DNA of 64,000 nucleotides from Plantago major (GCA_026545765.1 CM048841.1:104195542-104259541); one strand, 5' to 3'; shown: positions 12,701-24,029, numbered from the stretch's first letter. The notes: generated by a model from the sequence alone, not told the origin. Numbers and translations are program-made.

Positions 12701-12864
12701 CCGGTCAACAGAAGAGCCACGGAGCTCTAACCTTCCTCAAGGTGCATAACGCAGGACATATGGTTCCGATGGATCAGCCAAAGGCGTCTCTAGAAATGCT
12801 GCAGAGGTGGATGCAAGGCAAAGCTCATCAGGAACAGCCAGCTGATCACCTTGCACATATGTGA
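9795..12864 (+). CDS. Serine carboxypeptidase-like protein (SCPL48/49 type), copy 1
   Basis: Eight exons (9795-10105, 11048-11216, 11337-11456, 11584-11727, 11808-11958, 12078-12166, 12267-12525, 12608-12864) join in phase to 499 codons. It is a peptidase family S10 enzyme that removes C-terminal residues from peptides, and is expected in the vacuole or secretory route. Visible: an N-terminal signal peptide (hydrophobic residues 3-20), a propeptide-like segment with [13 protein letters not shown], substrate-binding WLTGGPGCS, the catalytic Ser in GESYAGHY, Asp in GEYDLICNW and His in [11 protein letters not shown]. The full triad is intact and length fits the family, so it should be active. 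It is the most diverged of the three tandem copies: its C-terminus extends to QPADHLAHM and its exon 3 has an acidic DDDD stretch. Closest remembered relatives are Arabidopsis SCPL47-49; exact orthology was not tested. Confidence 0.92.
10525..11005. repeat. Diverged direct duplication within intron 1 of copy 1
   Basis: A segment near 10525-10700 (gatgaggccaca, gcacgcgg-like, cattgagtgta, cgaaa, aatca, aaatgcagtat landmarks) recurs near 10858-11000 in the same order (gtgaggccaca, cacgcgacattgaatgta, cgaaa, aatca, aaatgcaatat). The copies are clearly diverged. They account for part of this intron's unusual length. Confidence 0.55.
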
Positions 12865-14454
12865 TTTCGACAGCTGAAATACTTGTATAAACGAACGGTG
12901 CTGCTTATACAAAAATCGAATGCATTCTCTGGATGCAAACTGGAAATAGAAGCAGGCAGTGCTGATAAATGTTGTAATTCTTTCACCAAGTTAATGTTAT
13001 TCATGAGTTCTATTTGTTGCATGATTGCATCTGGTTAATTTCTTCTGTTTCTTATATAAGAGTGAACCGAATTCTACACAATGCACATCAGTGATCAGAC
13101 TACAAATCGAACCAACATTTACAATGTAGCAACAATACATGACCAATCTAGGCTCATGGCAACTCAAATAAGACTTTTGAAGCGTGAACTAGCAACATAA
13201 CAGGCTAGGAAACGGATTCCACTGTGAATACGAGAATTATTACGAGACCTTGTGGCTAGAAATGATACGTTAATACGGGTCTGTGACTTAGACTTTGTTG
13301 TCACTTTCAACAGGAGACCAACCACGTTGCCAGTGCTGCTTTACTTTTCAAAGCAAGTAAATATATATACTTGAATACATGTGTCAATGTAGCAATAGAT
13401 TTATGTGCTAATGGTGTGACTTTCGTACTAGATTAGAAGTTTTAAATGGAACATGATCTGATCCATTAAACTGGGAATTGCTTGTTTGATATAAAACATA
13501 ATTTGATCCATCAAACTGGGAAAACAGCTCATAGCATCTAATTGAATCAATAATATTATAAGAAATTAAAAATAGTAATCCCCCATCCCAATCCATTCTA
13601 TACATTTACTTTTCACTCAGTTATTTAGCGGACTTGTATATGAAGTACTGGTAAAATATGGCTGATTGTGAAAATTTGCCATAATTATGAGTGAATCACC
13701 AAGAATATTCAAGAAAAAATCTTGGTTCATTTATAAATTCAGACAGTACAAATAGACAAATCAAAATTTCTTACAGAATTCAAGTTGTCTCACATTTATT
13801 TCAAAATCACTGGTATTTCTTGTCCTGTCCCACATTTATATGTTATTGATTCCGTACACTACTCAGTCAACTGGTCCATGATCTTCTAAACTTAATTACA
13901 ACAAAATTGCATACATTTAAAAGAATGATTTTGCTAGACTATTTTAGACTAAGGTACGATGTGTGTTGACAGGGGACATCAGCCCATGAGTCTCCCTTAA
14001 TCATGATTCTAAATCTCAACAAAAGGAAACGAGAAATACCGAAACGTCTAACTCTATTGTCTCAGCCAGATGAAATAGATTTAAAATCCAAAACTATTTT
14101 AAATGCTCTGTACTCCACAAAAACTTCCGAAACTCCTCTATTTATTAAGAATCTGAAACATATTAAGAAATCTAGATTTTAATCCATTCCTTTAATATTA
14201 ACAAAATCAATGTATCTTTAATAAAAATAAAACAATATGCACACAGGAAGTTATAATTCATAGTAAAGGTACGATGAATGTGCAAAAGAATTTAAATTTA
14301 TTACTCAAAAAGCATAGATTATTTCCGAATCTAAAAAAATAAATCATCTTGTTCAGGAAATGAACCAATTTTGTTCATACTTCTGCTTCTAATGAATGGT
14401 ACAATACATCAATAGGAAATTGTGAATGTGACATTGATACGTATTTGCCATTGC
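12865..14454. other. Spacer between carboxypeptidase copies 1 and 2
   Basis: The first 250 bases are the likely 3-prime UTR of copy 1. No other gene is seen. A segment at about 14025-14190 is repeated at about 24030-24200 (listed separately). Confidence 0.5.
14025..14190. repeat. 165-bp dispersed direct repeat, left copy
   Basis: Landmarks in order: cgagaaatacc, gatgaaatag, acttccgaaactcctct, attaagaatctgaaacata, ttttaatccat. The same landmarks, in the same order and orientation, occur at about 24030-24200. The two copies bracket the segment with carboxypeptidase copies 2 and 3 and the RPA-like gene. Confidence 0.6.
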
Positions 14455-14508
14455 CTATAAATTAGAGCAGATCATATGATTAAGCCACCAAATTCCAATC
14501 TGCCAAGA
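14455..14508 (+). promoter_or_regulatory. TATA box and leader of carboxypeptidase copy 2
   Basis: The motif cctataaatta at 14454-14464 and about 50 following bases are shared with the promoter of copy 3 (19945-20000). The upstream ATG at 14476 is only about 14 bp from the TATA box, probably before the transcription start, and reads CTG in copy 3. This favours the ATG at 14509. Confidence 0.65.
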
Positions 14509-17212
14509 ATGTTGATGATGAACAAGATGCCTACTTTTTCATGCTTTCTCCTTTCCCTTCTCATCTTCTCAACCTTTTCTGCTAAAGCAAGAATTCTTGA
14601 CCAGACAACATCTTCAACCGCACAGTCCGGGCGGTCAAAACAAGCCGAGAGATTGATCAGAGGATTCAACTTGTTCCCTGGACTCGAAGCCAACATCGTA
14701 CAAGACGACCCTGCGGAAACTCAACCACGACTCGTCGAAAAGCAGTTCCAGTTTCCCAACATAGCAAAATCATTGGTTGCTGATTCCAATGGTACTGTCC
14801 AGGACCTTGGTCACCATGCCGGTTACTATCGACTTCCAAACACCAAAGGGGCCAGGTATTATTAAATTGAATCTGTTCAAATCAAATCACGTTGATTTTG
14901 AGAATAGATACTTATGACTGATGTCTGCCTGATAATAATGGTTTTTGTCATTGCAGGATGTTCTACTTTTTCTTTGAATCGAGGAACAAGAGTAGCGACG
15001 TACCTGTTGTGATATGGTTAACTGGTGGACCTGGATGCAGTGGCTCATTGGCTTTGTTCTATGAAAATGGTCCTTTTCACTTGACAGACGACTTGTCACT
15101 TGTCTGGAATGACTACGGTTGGGACATGGTATGACTACTTTTCTCCCACTCATGTGTCAATACTTATCATCAGTAGAGAAAATGAATTTCTGCAATCTGT
15201 ACTTCACAAGATTGATACAAAATTATGAAATACGTCATGGAACAAGGAAACCATGATCAATATGAGATTCATGATCACATAATGGTGTGAATCTAAATTA
15301 TTTACCTGTGGCAAAAGCAGTATCACGTAAGTCTCCATCCATATTCTGCTGTTTTGGAATAAAGTAGTGAGAGTTGTTTTATTCACTCAACATCACTGAA
15401 TGGACAGGGAGAATATAGATACAGAAAATCATTGTCAGAAAATACTGCTTTTTAAGTAGTCTAATGTGTGACATGATGTGGCAGGAATCAAACCTTATAT
15501 ATGTGGACCAGCCAACAGGGACCGGTTTCAGTTATTCTACTAGCGATGATGACATACGCAGCAGCTCCGAGGAAGCCGGCTTTGACTTCTATGACTTTCT
15601 GCAGGTCTGTTTCTAAATCCAACGAGTTCATTCTATCAATAAGATTGTATCTAACAGAACTATTAACAATATGCCAGGCATTTTTTGAGAAGCATCCACA
15701 GTACGCAAAGAACAACTTTTACATCACCGGTGAATCCTATGCTGGGCACTACATTCCTGCTTTTGCTGCTCAGGTTCAACAGAAGAACAAAGCTAAAGCC
15801 GGGATACCAATAAACCTTAAAGTATGTTTCCAATGTTTAAACTACATATGCAACCTTTTACTTGTGCACGAGCATTTGACATTATATTCTGGTCATACAA
15901 ATCAGGGAATAGCTATTGGGAATGGACTGACAAATCCTGACATCCAGTACGACGCATACCCTGATTATGCGTTGGACATGAAACTGGTCGACAGGTCTGA
16001 GTATGACAATCTCAAACAATTGGCAGCAGCATGTGAAGTCGATATACAACAATGTACAGTAACTCCTGCTTCTTACAACATATCCATTATCCACTATCTG
16101 CACTTTTTAACAGCAAAATTGGGAATAATAACAAAAAACCGCATGTTATATACAAATTGGGCTGAATCCGCTGTTTCACTATATTGCACATAAGATCTTA
16201 ATCAGATGATCAGAGGTATGGAACATGTTTTATCCCCTGGTGTTTGAATTTTCCAAAACCAAACCCTTTACTTCCACATTGCACCACAACTTTCTAAATT
16301 TTTTAAAGAACTCAAAACATAGAGATTCTATGTCGTAACACGAGAGGGGATTTGACACAAGTTACATGACATATTGACATGCGGGCTTTCATGCACTCTC
16401 TCCTGCTTTATGGTTAATTAGTCAACTATTTAATGTAGTTTAAAATGTTTATGTTTGGCTTACTGGAATTTTTCATGGCAGGCAATACCAGTTCTACAAC
16501 CTGCCCTATGGCTCAGCGCAATTGCCAACAGATATTCGAACAAATAGTATCCGATAAAAACGGTATTAATGTGAGTTAACAATTCTTTGGGAAAAAATAT
16601 AATTGACCTCAACAATATTTGCAACTAAACTTACACCCAACTTTATCTTTGTCCCAGTACTACGACATTCGAAAACAATGTTACGGGCCTTTGTGCTACG
16701 ACTTCTCAAACGCAGAAAATTTCCTCAACCAAGTGTCAGTAAAGACAGCTTTGGGTGTTGGAGATATAGAATTTGTTTCGTGCAGTTCCACAGTTTACGA
16801 TGCAATGTCAGGAGACTGGATTAAAAATTACGCAGTTGGTCTCCCTGCACTACTACAAGATGGAGTTAAAATACTCGTATACGCTGGAGAGTATGATCTT
16901 ATTTGCAATTGGCTAGGTATGCTTCCAAGTTTAATTTATAAATAGTACAATTTGGAATACTAGCCTAATGGACCTTTTACTTGATCAGGGAACTCGAGAT
17001 GGGTTGAAGCCCTGGAATGGTCTGGACACAAGGACTATGTGGCAGCTCCAACTACCCCATTTACAGTGGATGGTGAGGAAGCTGGTTTACAGAAAAGCTA
17101 TGGTCCTCTCACGTTTCTCAAAGTCCATAATTCCGGACACATGGTTCCAATGGATCAACCAAAGAATTCACTAGAAATGCTAAAAAGGTGGTTGCAAGGA
17201 AGTCCTCTGTGA
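14509..17212 (+). CDS. Serine carboxypeptidase-like protein (SCPL48/49 type), copy 2
   Basis: Eight exons (14509-14855, 14957-15128, 15485-15604, 15678-15821, 15906-16053, 16482-16570, 16658-16916, 16989-17212) give 500 codons. Family S10 exopeptidase with signal peptide (FLLSLLIFSTFSAKA), propeptide motif [14 protein letters not shown], substrate motif WLTGGPGCS, catalytic Ser in GESYAGHY, Asp in GEYDLICNW and His in [11 protein letters not shown]. All key residues are present, so it is predicted active, most likely in the vacuole. The exon 5 donor is taken as the GT at 16054; the apparent GT six bases later would break the frame. It is much closer to copy 3 than to copy 1, including promoter and introns, so this pair arose by the later duplication. 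Confidence 0.92.
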
Positions 17213-17729
17213 GAGAAAAGCCAGCCATAAAACCAGGCATTGATGGTGATCCAGCTAACCTATTATGGTTCCTGTATCTACACAGTGGGATGCTTTGATG
17301 GGCATTTTCCAAATATTTATAAGAAGCTACAGTTTTTAATGTCTTGATGGCATACTCTCTTTAACGAAATCACATATAAATTATGCAAAGCTACATTAAT
17401 TAGTAATTGTAATTACGTCGCCAAGTATCCTTCGACTATCTGTCCTTAAGTTAACGGACCTACAATGCAACATCGAACTTTATCTAAATCAATCAGTTAA
17501 ATAAATATTACCAAGAGGGGTGCCAAATTCCTGAAAATGCAAGTCACTCAATAGTAACCCCTTTCCCCATTACCAAGTTTTACCAAATCATGTAAGACTT
17601 TATGATGGCGTGACCTACATCCTATTAAAATCATACCCTTCCAAATACCTAAACACGACTTCTATGGATTGTTGGTATATGGTCAACTAAGGTTAGATAA
17701 ACGCTGATCAAGTTATGTTTTAAGAGTAA

Positions 17730-17829
17730 GGCTCTGTTCTCTTAATCTGAAAACTCATTAATTTCAGTTCAGTTCAGATTCATTCAGTTCAGATCAGTTC
17801 ATTTCTGTTCAGACGAAGAGAACAGAGCC
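17730..17829. mobile_element. 100-bp Tourist-like MITE, copy 1
   Basis: Perfect 14-bp terminal inverted repeats ggctctgttctctt / aagagaacagagcc, flanked by the 3-bp duplication taa (17727-17729 and 17830-17832). The interior is made of cagttcag / cattcagttcag words. TAA/TTA target sites indicate the PIF/Harbinger superfamily. Related copies lie at 35967-36073, about 50743-50842 and, in the other orientation, about 19424-19568. Confidence 0.82.
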
Positions 17830-17832
17830 TAA

Positions 17833-18073
17833 ATAATAAATTATTGAACCACAAAAATTATAAAAAAGAATTACAATGAAACTTCAGAAGAATTATCTCA
17901 TTCGTATCATTATGCGAAAAATTGTGATGCTGTCATATGATATACAATAAAAAGCACCCCAATAACGAGACTACAATAGTTGATTACAAGGTCGAAACAC
18001 CCAGCATCTAAAATATGAATGATATGCCTTGCTACATGGACTGAGGAAGTGAGGATTAACATGATAAAGATTA
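17833..18073. other. 3-prime flank of the RPA-like gene
   Basis: AT-rich. The part next to 18073 is the probable 3-prime UTR of the minus-strand gene. Nothing else is supported. Confidence 0.4.
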
Positions 18074-19210
18074 TTAAGAAGCACCTCTTACTTGGTATAC
18101 TTCTCTCAAGGTCTGAATAACAGGCTGAAAACCAGTCTGCAGAGGCACAACAGATACCACGCGCAAATGTTGAGCGTTACCATTCTTGGGCTTTGACAAT
18201 GTCACAGTTAGCATCTCTCCTTCCAGCATCCTACCAGCTGCCATTGCTGCATTAACATTTCTAGTCAATGATTAACTTAAGAAAGTTTTCGAATTGAGTT
18301 GAATAATGGTCACAAAGCCCACTTAATTAACATTTCATAGTGGTAGACACTCGTGAAGCCAAACTCCAAACTTACAGACTAGTAGAATACGGTAAGTGCA
18401 CCAAGTTATAGCACATCAATATTGGACAAGGTCATTAGAATTCCAAACCCACGGTGGGGTAACGTCTATCAGCTAGCACAAGCTACCATAACCGTCTAGG
18501 ACATGTAACTTCATAATGTAAGGTGCTCGCTTACTGATGAAACCATTATCTTGAAGAGAAACAAACCAATGTACAACACCACTGTCAAGGAACTTAACAA
18601 GTTAACAGAAAAAAGTGGTACCGGCATCAGGATGAGTTTTGGCAAAGTTGAAGAACTCATCAGCTGAGCAACCAAACAACACCCTCGCAGCCCTATCAAA
18701 CATTATCACCACAAACACCTTGGTGTCCGTAGCAATCGACATCTGCAAGTATAATAAAAACTAGTATCTGATCAGCAGTTCAGCACCCCATTTCAATCAG
18801 ACAAGAACAAATCAATAATCCATACTTACGAGTTTATAGCTTTCTACAAAGTCTCGAAAACAAACTAAAGCACCAAAGAATTTATCACTTTTCCCAAAAA
18901 AAGATTCAACCTTTTCTCCTCAGACACTAAAATCAAGAACTTGGGCAGACTAAACACCCTATCATAATCAAAGAAAAAAATATTCAACTTTTCCTACTTA
19001 CTATTAATGTTTAAGGAAAAGGGTACTTACAAGAAGACGAAATAGGCGTTTAGAACCATTTGAAGTAGGGTTGCTGGAACAGTATCTGCATTCATTTGTG
19101 GATTCGTGAGGAAGAGTCTTCTCACAGATAGAACAAACTCTGTAATAAAGATCGGCGTGATCGATGGCAATCAAGGTACAAGTAATCGTTGTTGGCTTAT
19201 CGATTTCCAT
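18074..19210 (-). CDS. Small RPA1 C-terminal-like OB-fold protein with zinc ribbon
   Basis: Three minus-strand exons (19210-19031, 18742-18622, 18246-18074) join in phase to 157 codons. The product resembles the C-terminal DNA-binding domain of the large replication protein A subunit: a zinc-ribbon-like pair of knuckles (CSIC and, about 14 residues on, CRYC) followed by OB-fold strands (KRLFRLL, KVFVVIMFDRAARVLFGCSA) and a DEFF helix. RPA-type domains bind single-stranded DNA in replication, repair and recombination. Here the domain stands alone, without the other RPA1 OB folds, so it may act as a partner or regulator; that is inference. The exon 3 acceptor is the AG at 18248-18247; the nearer tag at about 18265 would break the phase. 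It lies between carboxypeptidase copies 2 and 3 on the opposite strand, and a decayed fragment follows copy 3. Confidence 0.78.
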
Positions 19211-19944
19211 GAGAATTCAATTCAGGCCTTTCTCTTCTGTTGATTGATTCTGAGAATTTCCACAGTTGGCTCTCTACTGTTTTACTTTGGCTCTATTTAG
19301 CAAAACTGCCTCTGATTGGGTAACGGGTTTTATAAAATTGGTCTGTAATTATAATTAGCTGATAAATTTACTAAATATGATATTTAAAAACAAATCATCT
19401 AACTTATTTTTTTCAGAAACTTAGATTTTGTTCTTTTCATCTGAACATAAATAGAACTGAACTGAATGTAACTGGACTGAACTGAATTGCATTATAAAAT
19501 ATAACTAAGTAGAATCGAATCGAATCAATTGAATCGAAATTAATGAGTTTTAGGATGAAGAAACGAGCTTCTTGAATGACTTATCAAATCATCTAGTTTA
19601 TCATTCTGAAAATTGGCGTTCATGTGATTTATTACAAAAATAAACTCATCAAAGCTGATAAATTAACTGATAAACTTGTGCTAAACTTATCTTTGTCTGG
19701 GAAGAAAGAACTGAAAAAGCCACTAGTGTTTTGAATGTTTCATGTATGATGTATACTTACTAAGAAATTCTAAGTGAGTCAAAATAGAAGACATAATCCA
19801 GAAATACTTAATTACAGAATCAGAAGACTAAAATCAGTTTCATGAAATTAGTGAAACTGTCATCTAATACATTTTACTTTTCCTAATGAATGTCACAGAA
19901 TCATACTACATGAACATACAATGATTGATATATACTAGCCGTTT
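19211..19944. other. Spacer with a diverged MITE
   Basis: Contains the likely shared 5-prime flank of the RPA-like gene and, at about 19424-19568, a diverged inverted copy of the 100-bp Tourist-like MITE (cttttcatctgaac on the left; attaatgagttttagg and gaagaaacgagc on the right). No gene seen. Confidence 0.5.
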
Positions 19945-20000
19945 CCTATAAATTATAGCAGATCATCTGATTAAGCTCCCATATTCCAATCTGCCAAAGA
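19945..20000 (+). promoter_or_regulatory. TATA box and leader of carboxypeptidase copy 3
   Basis: cctataaattatagcagatc at about 19945-19964 matches the copy 2 promoter. The shared leader runs to the ATG at 20001, so the promoter survived the duplication. Confidence 0.6.
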
Positions 20001-20719
20001 ATGATGAAGATGCCTACTTGCTCATTCTTTCTTCTTTCTCTTTTCATCTTCTCAACCTTTTCTGCCAGAGCAAGAATCCTTGACCATTTTCCATCTTCAA
20101 CTGTCCAATCCAGGCAGTCGACACAGGCCGAAAGATTGATCAGAGGACTCAACTTGTTCCCTGGACTCGAGGCCAACATCGTACAAGACGACCCTGCTGA
20201 AACCGAACCAAGACTTGTCGAAAAGCAGTTCCGATTCCCCAATGTAGCGGGTACCTTTGCCCCTGGTTCCAATGGTACTGTCCAGGACTCGGGTCACCAT
20301 GCTGGTTACTATAGACTTCCAAACACCAAAGGCGCCGACCCTGTTCAAATCGAACCATGTCAGTTTCATGAATGGATTTGTATGTATCGACCGAGAATAA
20401 TGGTTTCATCGTTGCAGGATGTTTTATTTTTTCTTTGAATCAAGGAACAAGAGTAGCGATGTACCTGTTGTGATATCACTAACTGGAGGACCAGGATGCA
20501 GTGGCTCACTGGCATTGTTTTACGAAAATGGTCCTTTTCACTTGTATGGCGACTTGTCACTCACCTGGAATGACTTCGGCTGGGATACGGTAGGACTAAC
20601 TACTCCAACTTGCATGTCAATTTTTATCATCAGTATGAATGTGACTAGTCTAATACAGAACTTCGAAAAACCTTGTGACTTATGAGATCAGGAATCTACA
20701 ATTAATATGAGATTCGTGA

Positions 20720-22044
20720 GGCAAAAAGGCATAAATGGTCCTAAAGTTTGGGGGTATGGCGTCGCGATCTGGCGTTCTTCTCGGCAACTTGATCCTCTTA
20801 TTTCATTTTCCGAACGAGCGATCCTTTCGGTAATCCGACATCGGCGTTATTCTTTGAGTTATGCATTGTCATCAAGTCAAACACGAGTTTGACTACCACA
20901 TCACCATCTATGTCATCTCTAGATTAAAGAAAACCCAAAAAGAAAATACAAAAAACGAAAATAAAAAACAAAATGATAAATTAAATAGAAAACCTATTTA
21001 AAATAAAACGAAATTAAAAATAAAAAACGAAATCAATAAAAAAAAAGGACTGACCATTGACTCACGAAAATTGGCGCCAAAATTCCCCCAAAAAAAACCT
21101 AATTCTACGTTTGGGTATAATAAGCCACCCAAATTCATTCTCCCCCCACCCCCCAAATTGAGAGACCCATAAACCCTAATTCATCCAATGTTGTCTTCTT
21201 CATCCAGCTCTTTTGCAGATCCACATGTGACACATTGCTTTTGTGGCATAATTGCTGAGCAGCTTACTTCTTGGACGGATACGAATCCCGGAGGGAGATA
21301 CGTTCAATGCATCAATCAGGTGACGTGTGTTTCGATTGATATGTAAATCTCCAATCTTTCTATTCGATTTCTAACAGCTTCTGTAAATTCGAATAGGGTA
21401 AAAGAGGTGGGTGCAATTTCTGGTCCTGGTATGATCCCGTAATGTGCCGAAGATCGGTTCAAGTCATTCCTGGGCTGTTGCGTAGAATGAATGCGAAGGA
21501 TGCACGAATTAGAGAACTGGAGATGGATAATGCTAGGCTGAAGAACAAGGAGGAGAGTATGACAATCTCGTAGAGGCGCATATGACTGGGAAAAGGGACC
21601 ACTTTACTTAAACACACACTAAATTCCCAATACACACAATCGAAACAAAAACAGGGGAAAAAATCTTACGATGGGAAGACGCCGGTATGTTCAGCAAGAA
21701 ATCCGGCCGCTCGAATATCATTGTCGTCGCCAGAAGATGAGTTGAAGTCGATAAATTCTCTCTGTCGGATAGTTAGGGTTTTTTGATCGATTGTTTGTTG
21801 GTTTGCCTCATATCAACGACTTTTTTTGCTTTAATTGTTTTTTTATTAATTTCGTTTTATTTTAAATAGGTTTTCTATTTAATTTATCATTTTGTTTTTT
21901 ATTTTCGTTTTTTGTATTTTCTTTTTGGGTTTTCTTTAATCTAGAGATGACATAGATGGTGATGTGGTCAAACTTCAAATGTCAATTTTCACCGAAAGGA
22001 TCGTTAAGCGGAAAATTGAAATAGTACGCCAGATCTTTTTTGCC
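20720..22044. mobile_element. Pack-MULE-like element with long inverted ends carrying a GRF zinc-finger gene
   Basis: A 1325-bp insertion in intron 2 of carboxypeptidase copy 3. It is flanked by a 9-bp target duplication gattcgtga (20711-20719) / gattcatga (22045-22053) with one difference; 9 bp is the Mutator signature. Both ends begin GGCAAAAA. The inverted arms extend about 320 bp on the left and 220 bp on the right, sharing gatcctttcgg, cacatcaccatctatgtcat and a long AT-rich block. Between them sits an intact two-exon gene and no transposase. Comparison with the copy 2 intron, which lacks the insertion, defines the empty site. Confidence 0.85.
21188..21573 (+). CDS. GRF-type zinc-finger protein carried by the Mutator-like element
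   Basis: Two exons (21188-21319, 21397-21573) join in phase to 102 codons. After a Ser-rich start the product has the GRF zinc-finger pattern: CFCG (residues 17-20), TSWTDTNPGGRY, a third Cys in YVQCINQ and a fourth in GGCNFWSWYD. This is followed by a charged helix (KDARIRELEMDNARLKNKEE) likely to form a coiled coil. GRF fingers bind single-stranded or structured nucleic acid in DNA-repair proteins; many short plant GRF proteins of the At4g04775 kind have no known role. A TATA-like tataataa lies about 70 bp upstream (21115-21122), so the gene may bring its own promoter. No lesion is visible. Whether it is a captured host gene or helps the element is unknown. Confidence 0.8.
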
Positions 22045-23897
22045 GATTCATGATCATATAAGTGCACTGTGCACATAAGTCTTTCCCACAATCTACTATC
22101 TTAGCAGAAAGTTGTGCTAATAGGTCTGCAAGAGGTCTGATGGGTAAAATGGTGTGGCAGGTATCGAACCTTATATATGTCGACCAGACAGGGATCGGCT
22201 TCAGTTATTCTACTAGCAGTGAGGACATCCGCAGCACCTCCGAGGATGCCAGTCTTGACTTATATGACTTCCTACAGGTCTATTTCTATAACTAACAAGC
22301 CCATTCCATAAAGAAGGTCTTATCAGAGATTATAATCATTCAAATTGCAGGCATTTTTTACGGAGCATCCTCAGTATGCAAAGAACGACTTTTACATCAC
22401 CGGTGAATCATATGCTGGCCACTCCATTCCTGCTTTTGCAGCACAGATTCAGCAGAAGAACAGAAACAAAATCGGGATACCAATAAACCTAAAAGTACGT
22501 ATCTTTCAGGTTTTATCTACGTGTTCAATCTTGTACTTGACCATGAAAAATTTAACGCATGTCTAAAAAATCAGGGATTGGCTATTGGGAACGGGTGGAT
22601 AAATCCTGAAATCCAGTACAAGTCAGAACTCGATTATGCTCTGGACTGGTTCTTTATTGAAGAATCACAGCATGACTCAGAATACGCCACCGGGCTAGTT
22701 GCAAAATGTGAAGCCGACTTAAAAGAATGTCATCAAAGTAACTACAGTTTCTTATGACACCACACTATATGAACTTCCTAACAGCTGAACTGGGATATTG
22801 TCATTAAATTGACCTGCTATTTCATTTTATTTGCCTGACCAAATATATTAACTCATGGCAGGCAATGGTAGTTCCCCAGTCTGCCCTTGGGTAAATACTA
22901 ACTGTGAAGCGATTATGGAAGCAATCATTTTTTACTCAAGAAGACCACTAAATGTAAGCAGACAATTATATTCACCTTGACCTCAACAATACTTGCAAAG
23001 AAATAACAACACACATTATCTTCAGTCTCCAGTACTACAACTTCACAAAACGATGTGTAGGTTCTTGGTGCTATTACTTCTCAAACGCAGAAAAGTTCCT
23101 CAACCAAGTGTCGGTTAAAACAGCATTGGGTGTTGGAAACATTGAGTTTGTTTCATGTAGTAGCAAGGTTTATAATGTAATGTCAGGATACCGGATTATA
23201 AATTCCGCAGTAGGTCTCCCTGCTCTATTACACGATGGACTTAAGATACTGATATACGCTGGGGAGTCCGACCTTATTTGCAACTGGCTAGGTATTATAT
23301 ATGCTTCAAATTTTAGTTCTTTTACTTTTTTCCATCCTCTTTCATTAGCCTAATCGCTCTCTTCTTCAGGAAACTCGCGATGGGTAGAAGCTCTGGAATG
23401 GTCTGGTAAAAAAGGGTACCTAGCAGCTCCGAATACTACATTTACAGTAGATGGGGAGGAAGCTGGTTTACAAAAAAGCTATGGTCCACTTACTTTCCTC
23501 AAAGTATATGGTGCAGGTCACTTCGTTCCGTTGGATCAACCGAAAATCTCACTAGAAATGCTAAGGAGATGGATGCAAGGCGGCACCCCTCTATAAAAGA
23601 ACATGCAGGCAACTACAAAATCCAAGCTTTATTAGTGATTCAGCTATTTTGTGGTTCCTAGTATGTATCTTTAAAACAACTACTGTCTTATGAGATCATA
23701 TATCATGAACAGTCACAATAATATCTGGCCTTAACAAAATTGTTAATTTCCAATTAGTACCTTATAAACAGCCGCTTTCTGATGAGATAACATAGTATAC
23801 ATCAAGCACAGCTTCTACATTACGAATCACAGTAGTATCTAGTCTTAAAAAAATCAAATGAAACTGCATAAAAGATTTGAACAAGAGGAAACAATAA

Positions 23898-24010
23898 AGA
23901 TAATCAAGAAGCACCTCTTGCTACAGTACATTCAAGGTCTCAATAACAGGCTGAAACATTGAGGAGAATTGCCATTCTTGGGTCTTTCACTATGTCACCG
24001 TCATCACTCA
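23898..24010 (-). pseudogene. Decayed last-exon fragment of the RPA-like gene
   Basis: Compared with 18062-18200, this stretch keeps agataatcaagaagcacctctt, a diverged piece around aaggtctcaataacaggctgaaa and then ttgccattcttgggtctttcac. It lacks the segment in between and has frame-breaking changes. It lies about 300 bp after copy 3, just as the intact gene lies after copy 2 in the same orientation, so it is the remnant of a block duplication. Confidence 0.72.
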
Positions 24011-24029
24011 CATCGTTCTAAATTTCACC

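Larger units (their letters stand above)
20001..23596 (+). pseudogene. Serine carboxypeptidase-like copy 3, probably disabled
   Basis: All eight exons of copy 2 are recognisable: 20001-~20340, 20418-20589, 22161-22277, 22351-22494, 22575-22728 (or 22737), 22862-22953, 23033-23291 and 23370-23596. Each is open and in phase, with stop at 23594. The catalytic Ser (GESYAGHS), Asp (GESDLICNW) and His (GAGHFVPLDQP) remain. Damage: about 20 bp spanning the end of exon 1 and its GT donor are gone, so reading runs into intron 1 and stops near 20438. The substrate motif reads [12 protein letters not shown] instead of [12 protein letters not shown]. The Pro of DQPTGTGF is deleted. Tyr became Ser in both GHY and EYD. 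Intron 2 carries a 1325-bp Mutator-like element. A weak in-phase donor near 20391 could bypass the lost site and add about 18 residues, so a transcribed variant is not excluded. Confidence 0.85.

Noticed and set aside
14476..14508. Upstream ATG as start of carboxypeptidase copy 2
   Set aside because: It lies about 14 bp after the TATA box, probably before the transcription start, and is not conserved in copy 3.
16054..16060. Alternative donor at 16060 for exon 5 of carboxypeptidase copy 2
   Set aside because: It would break the phase with exon 6 and create an early stop; the GT at 16054 restores a Cys codon and keeps the frame.
18247..18268. Upstream acceptor and ATG for exon 3 of the RPA-like gene
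   Set aside because: Using it would break the phase with exon 2; the AG just before 18246 keeps the frame and the expected helix.
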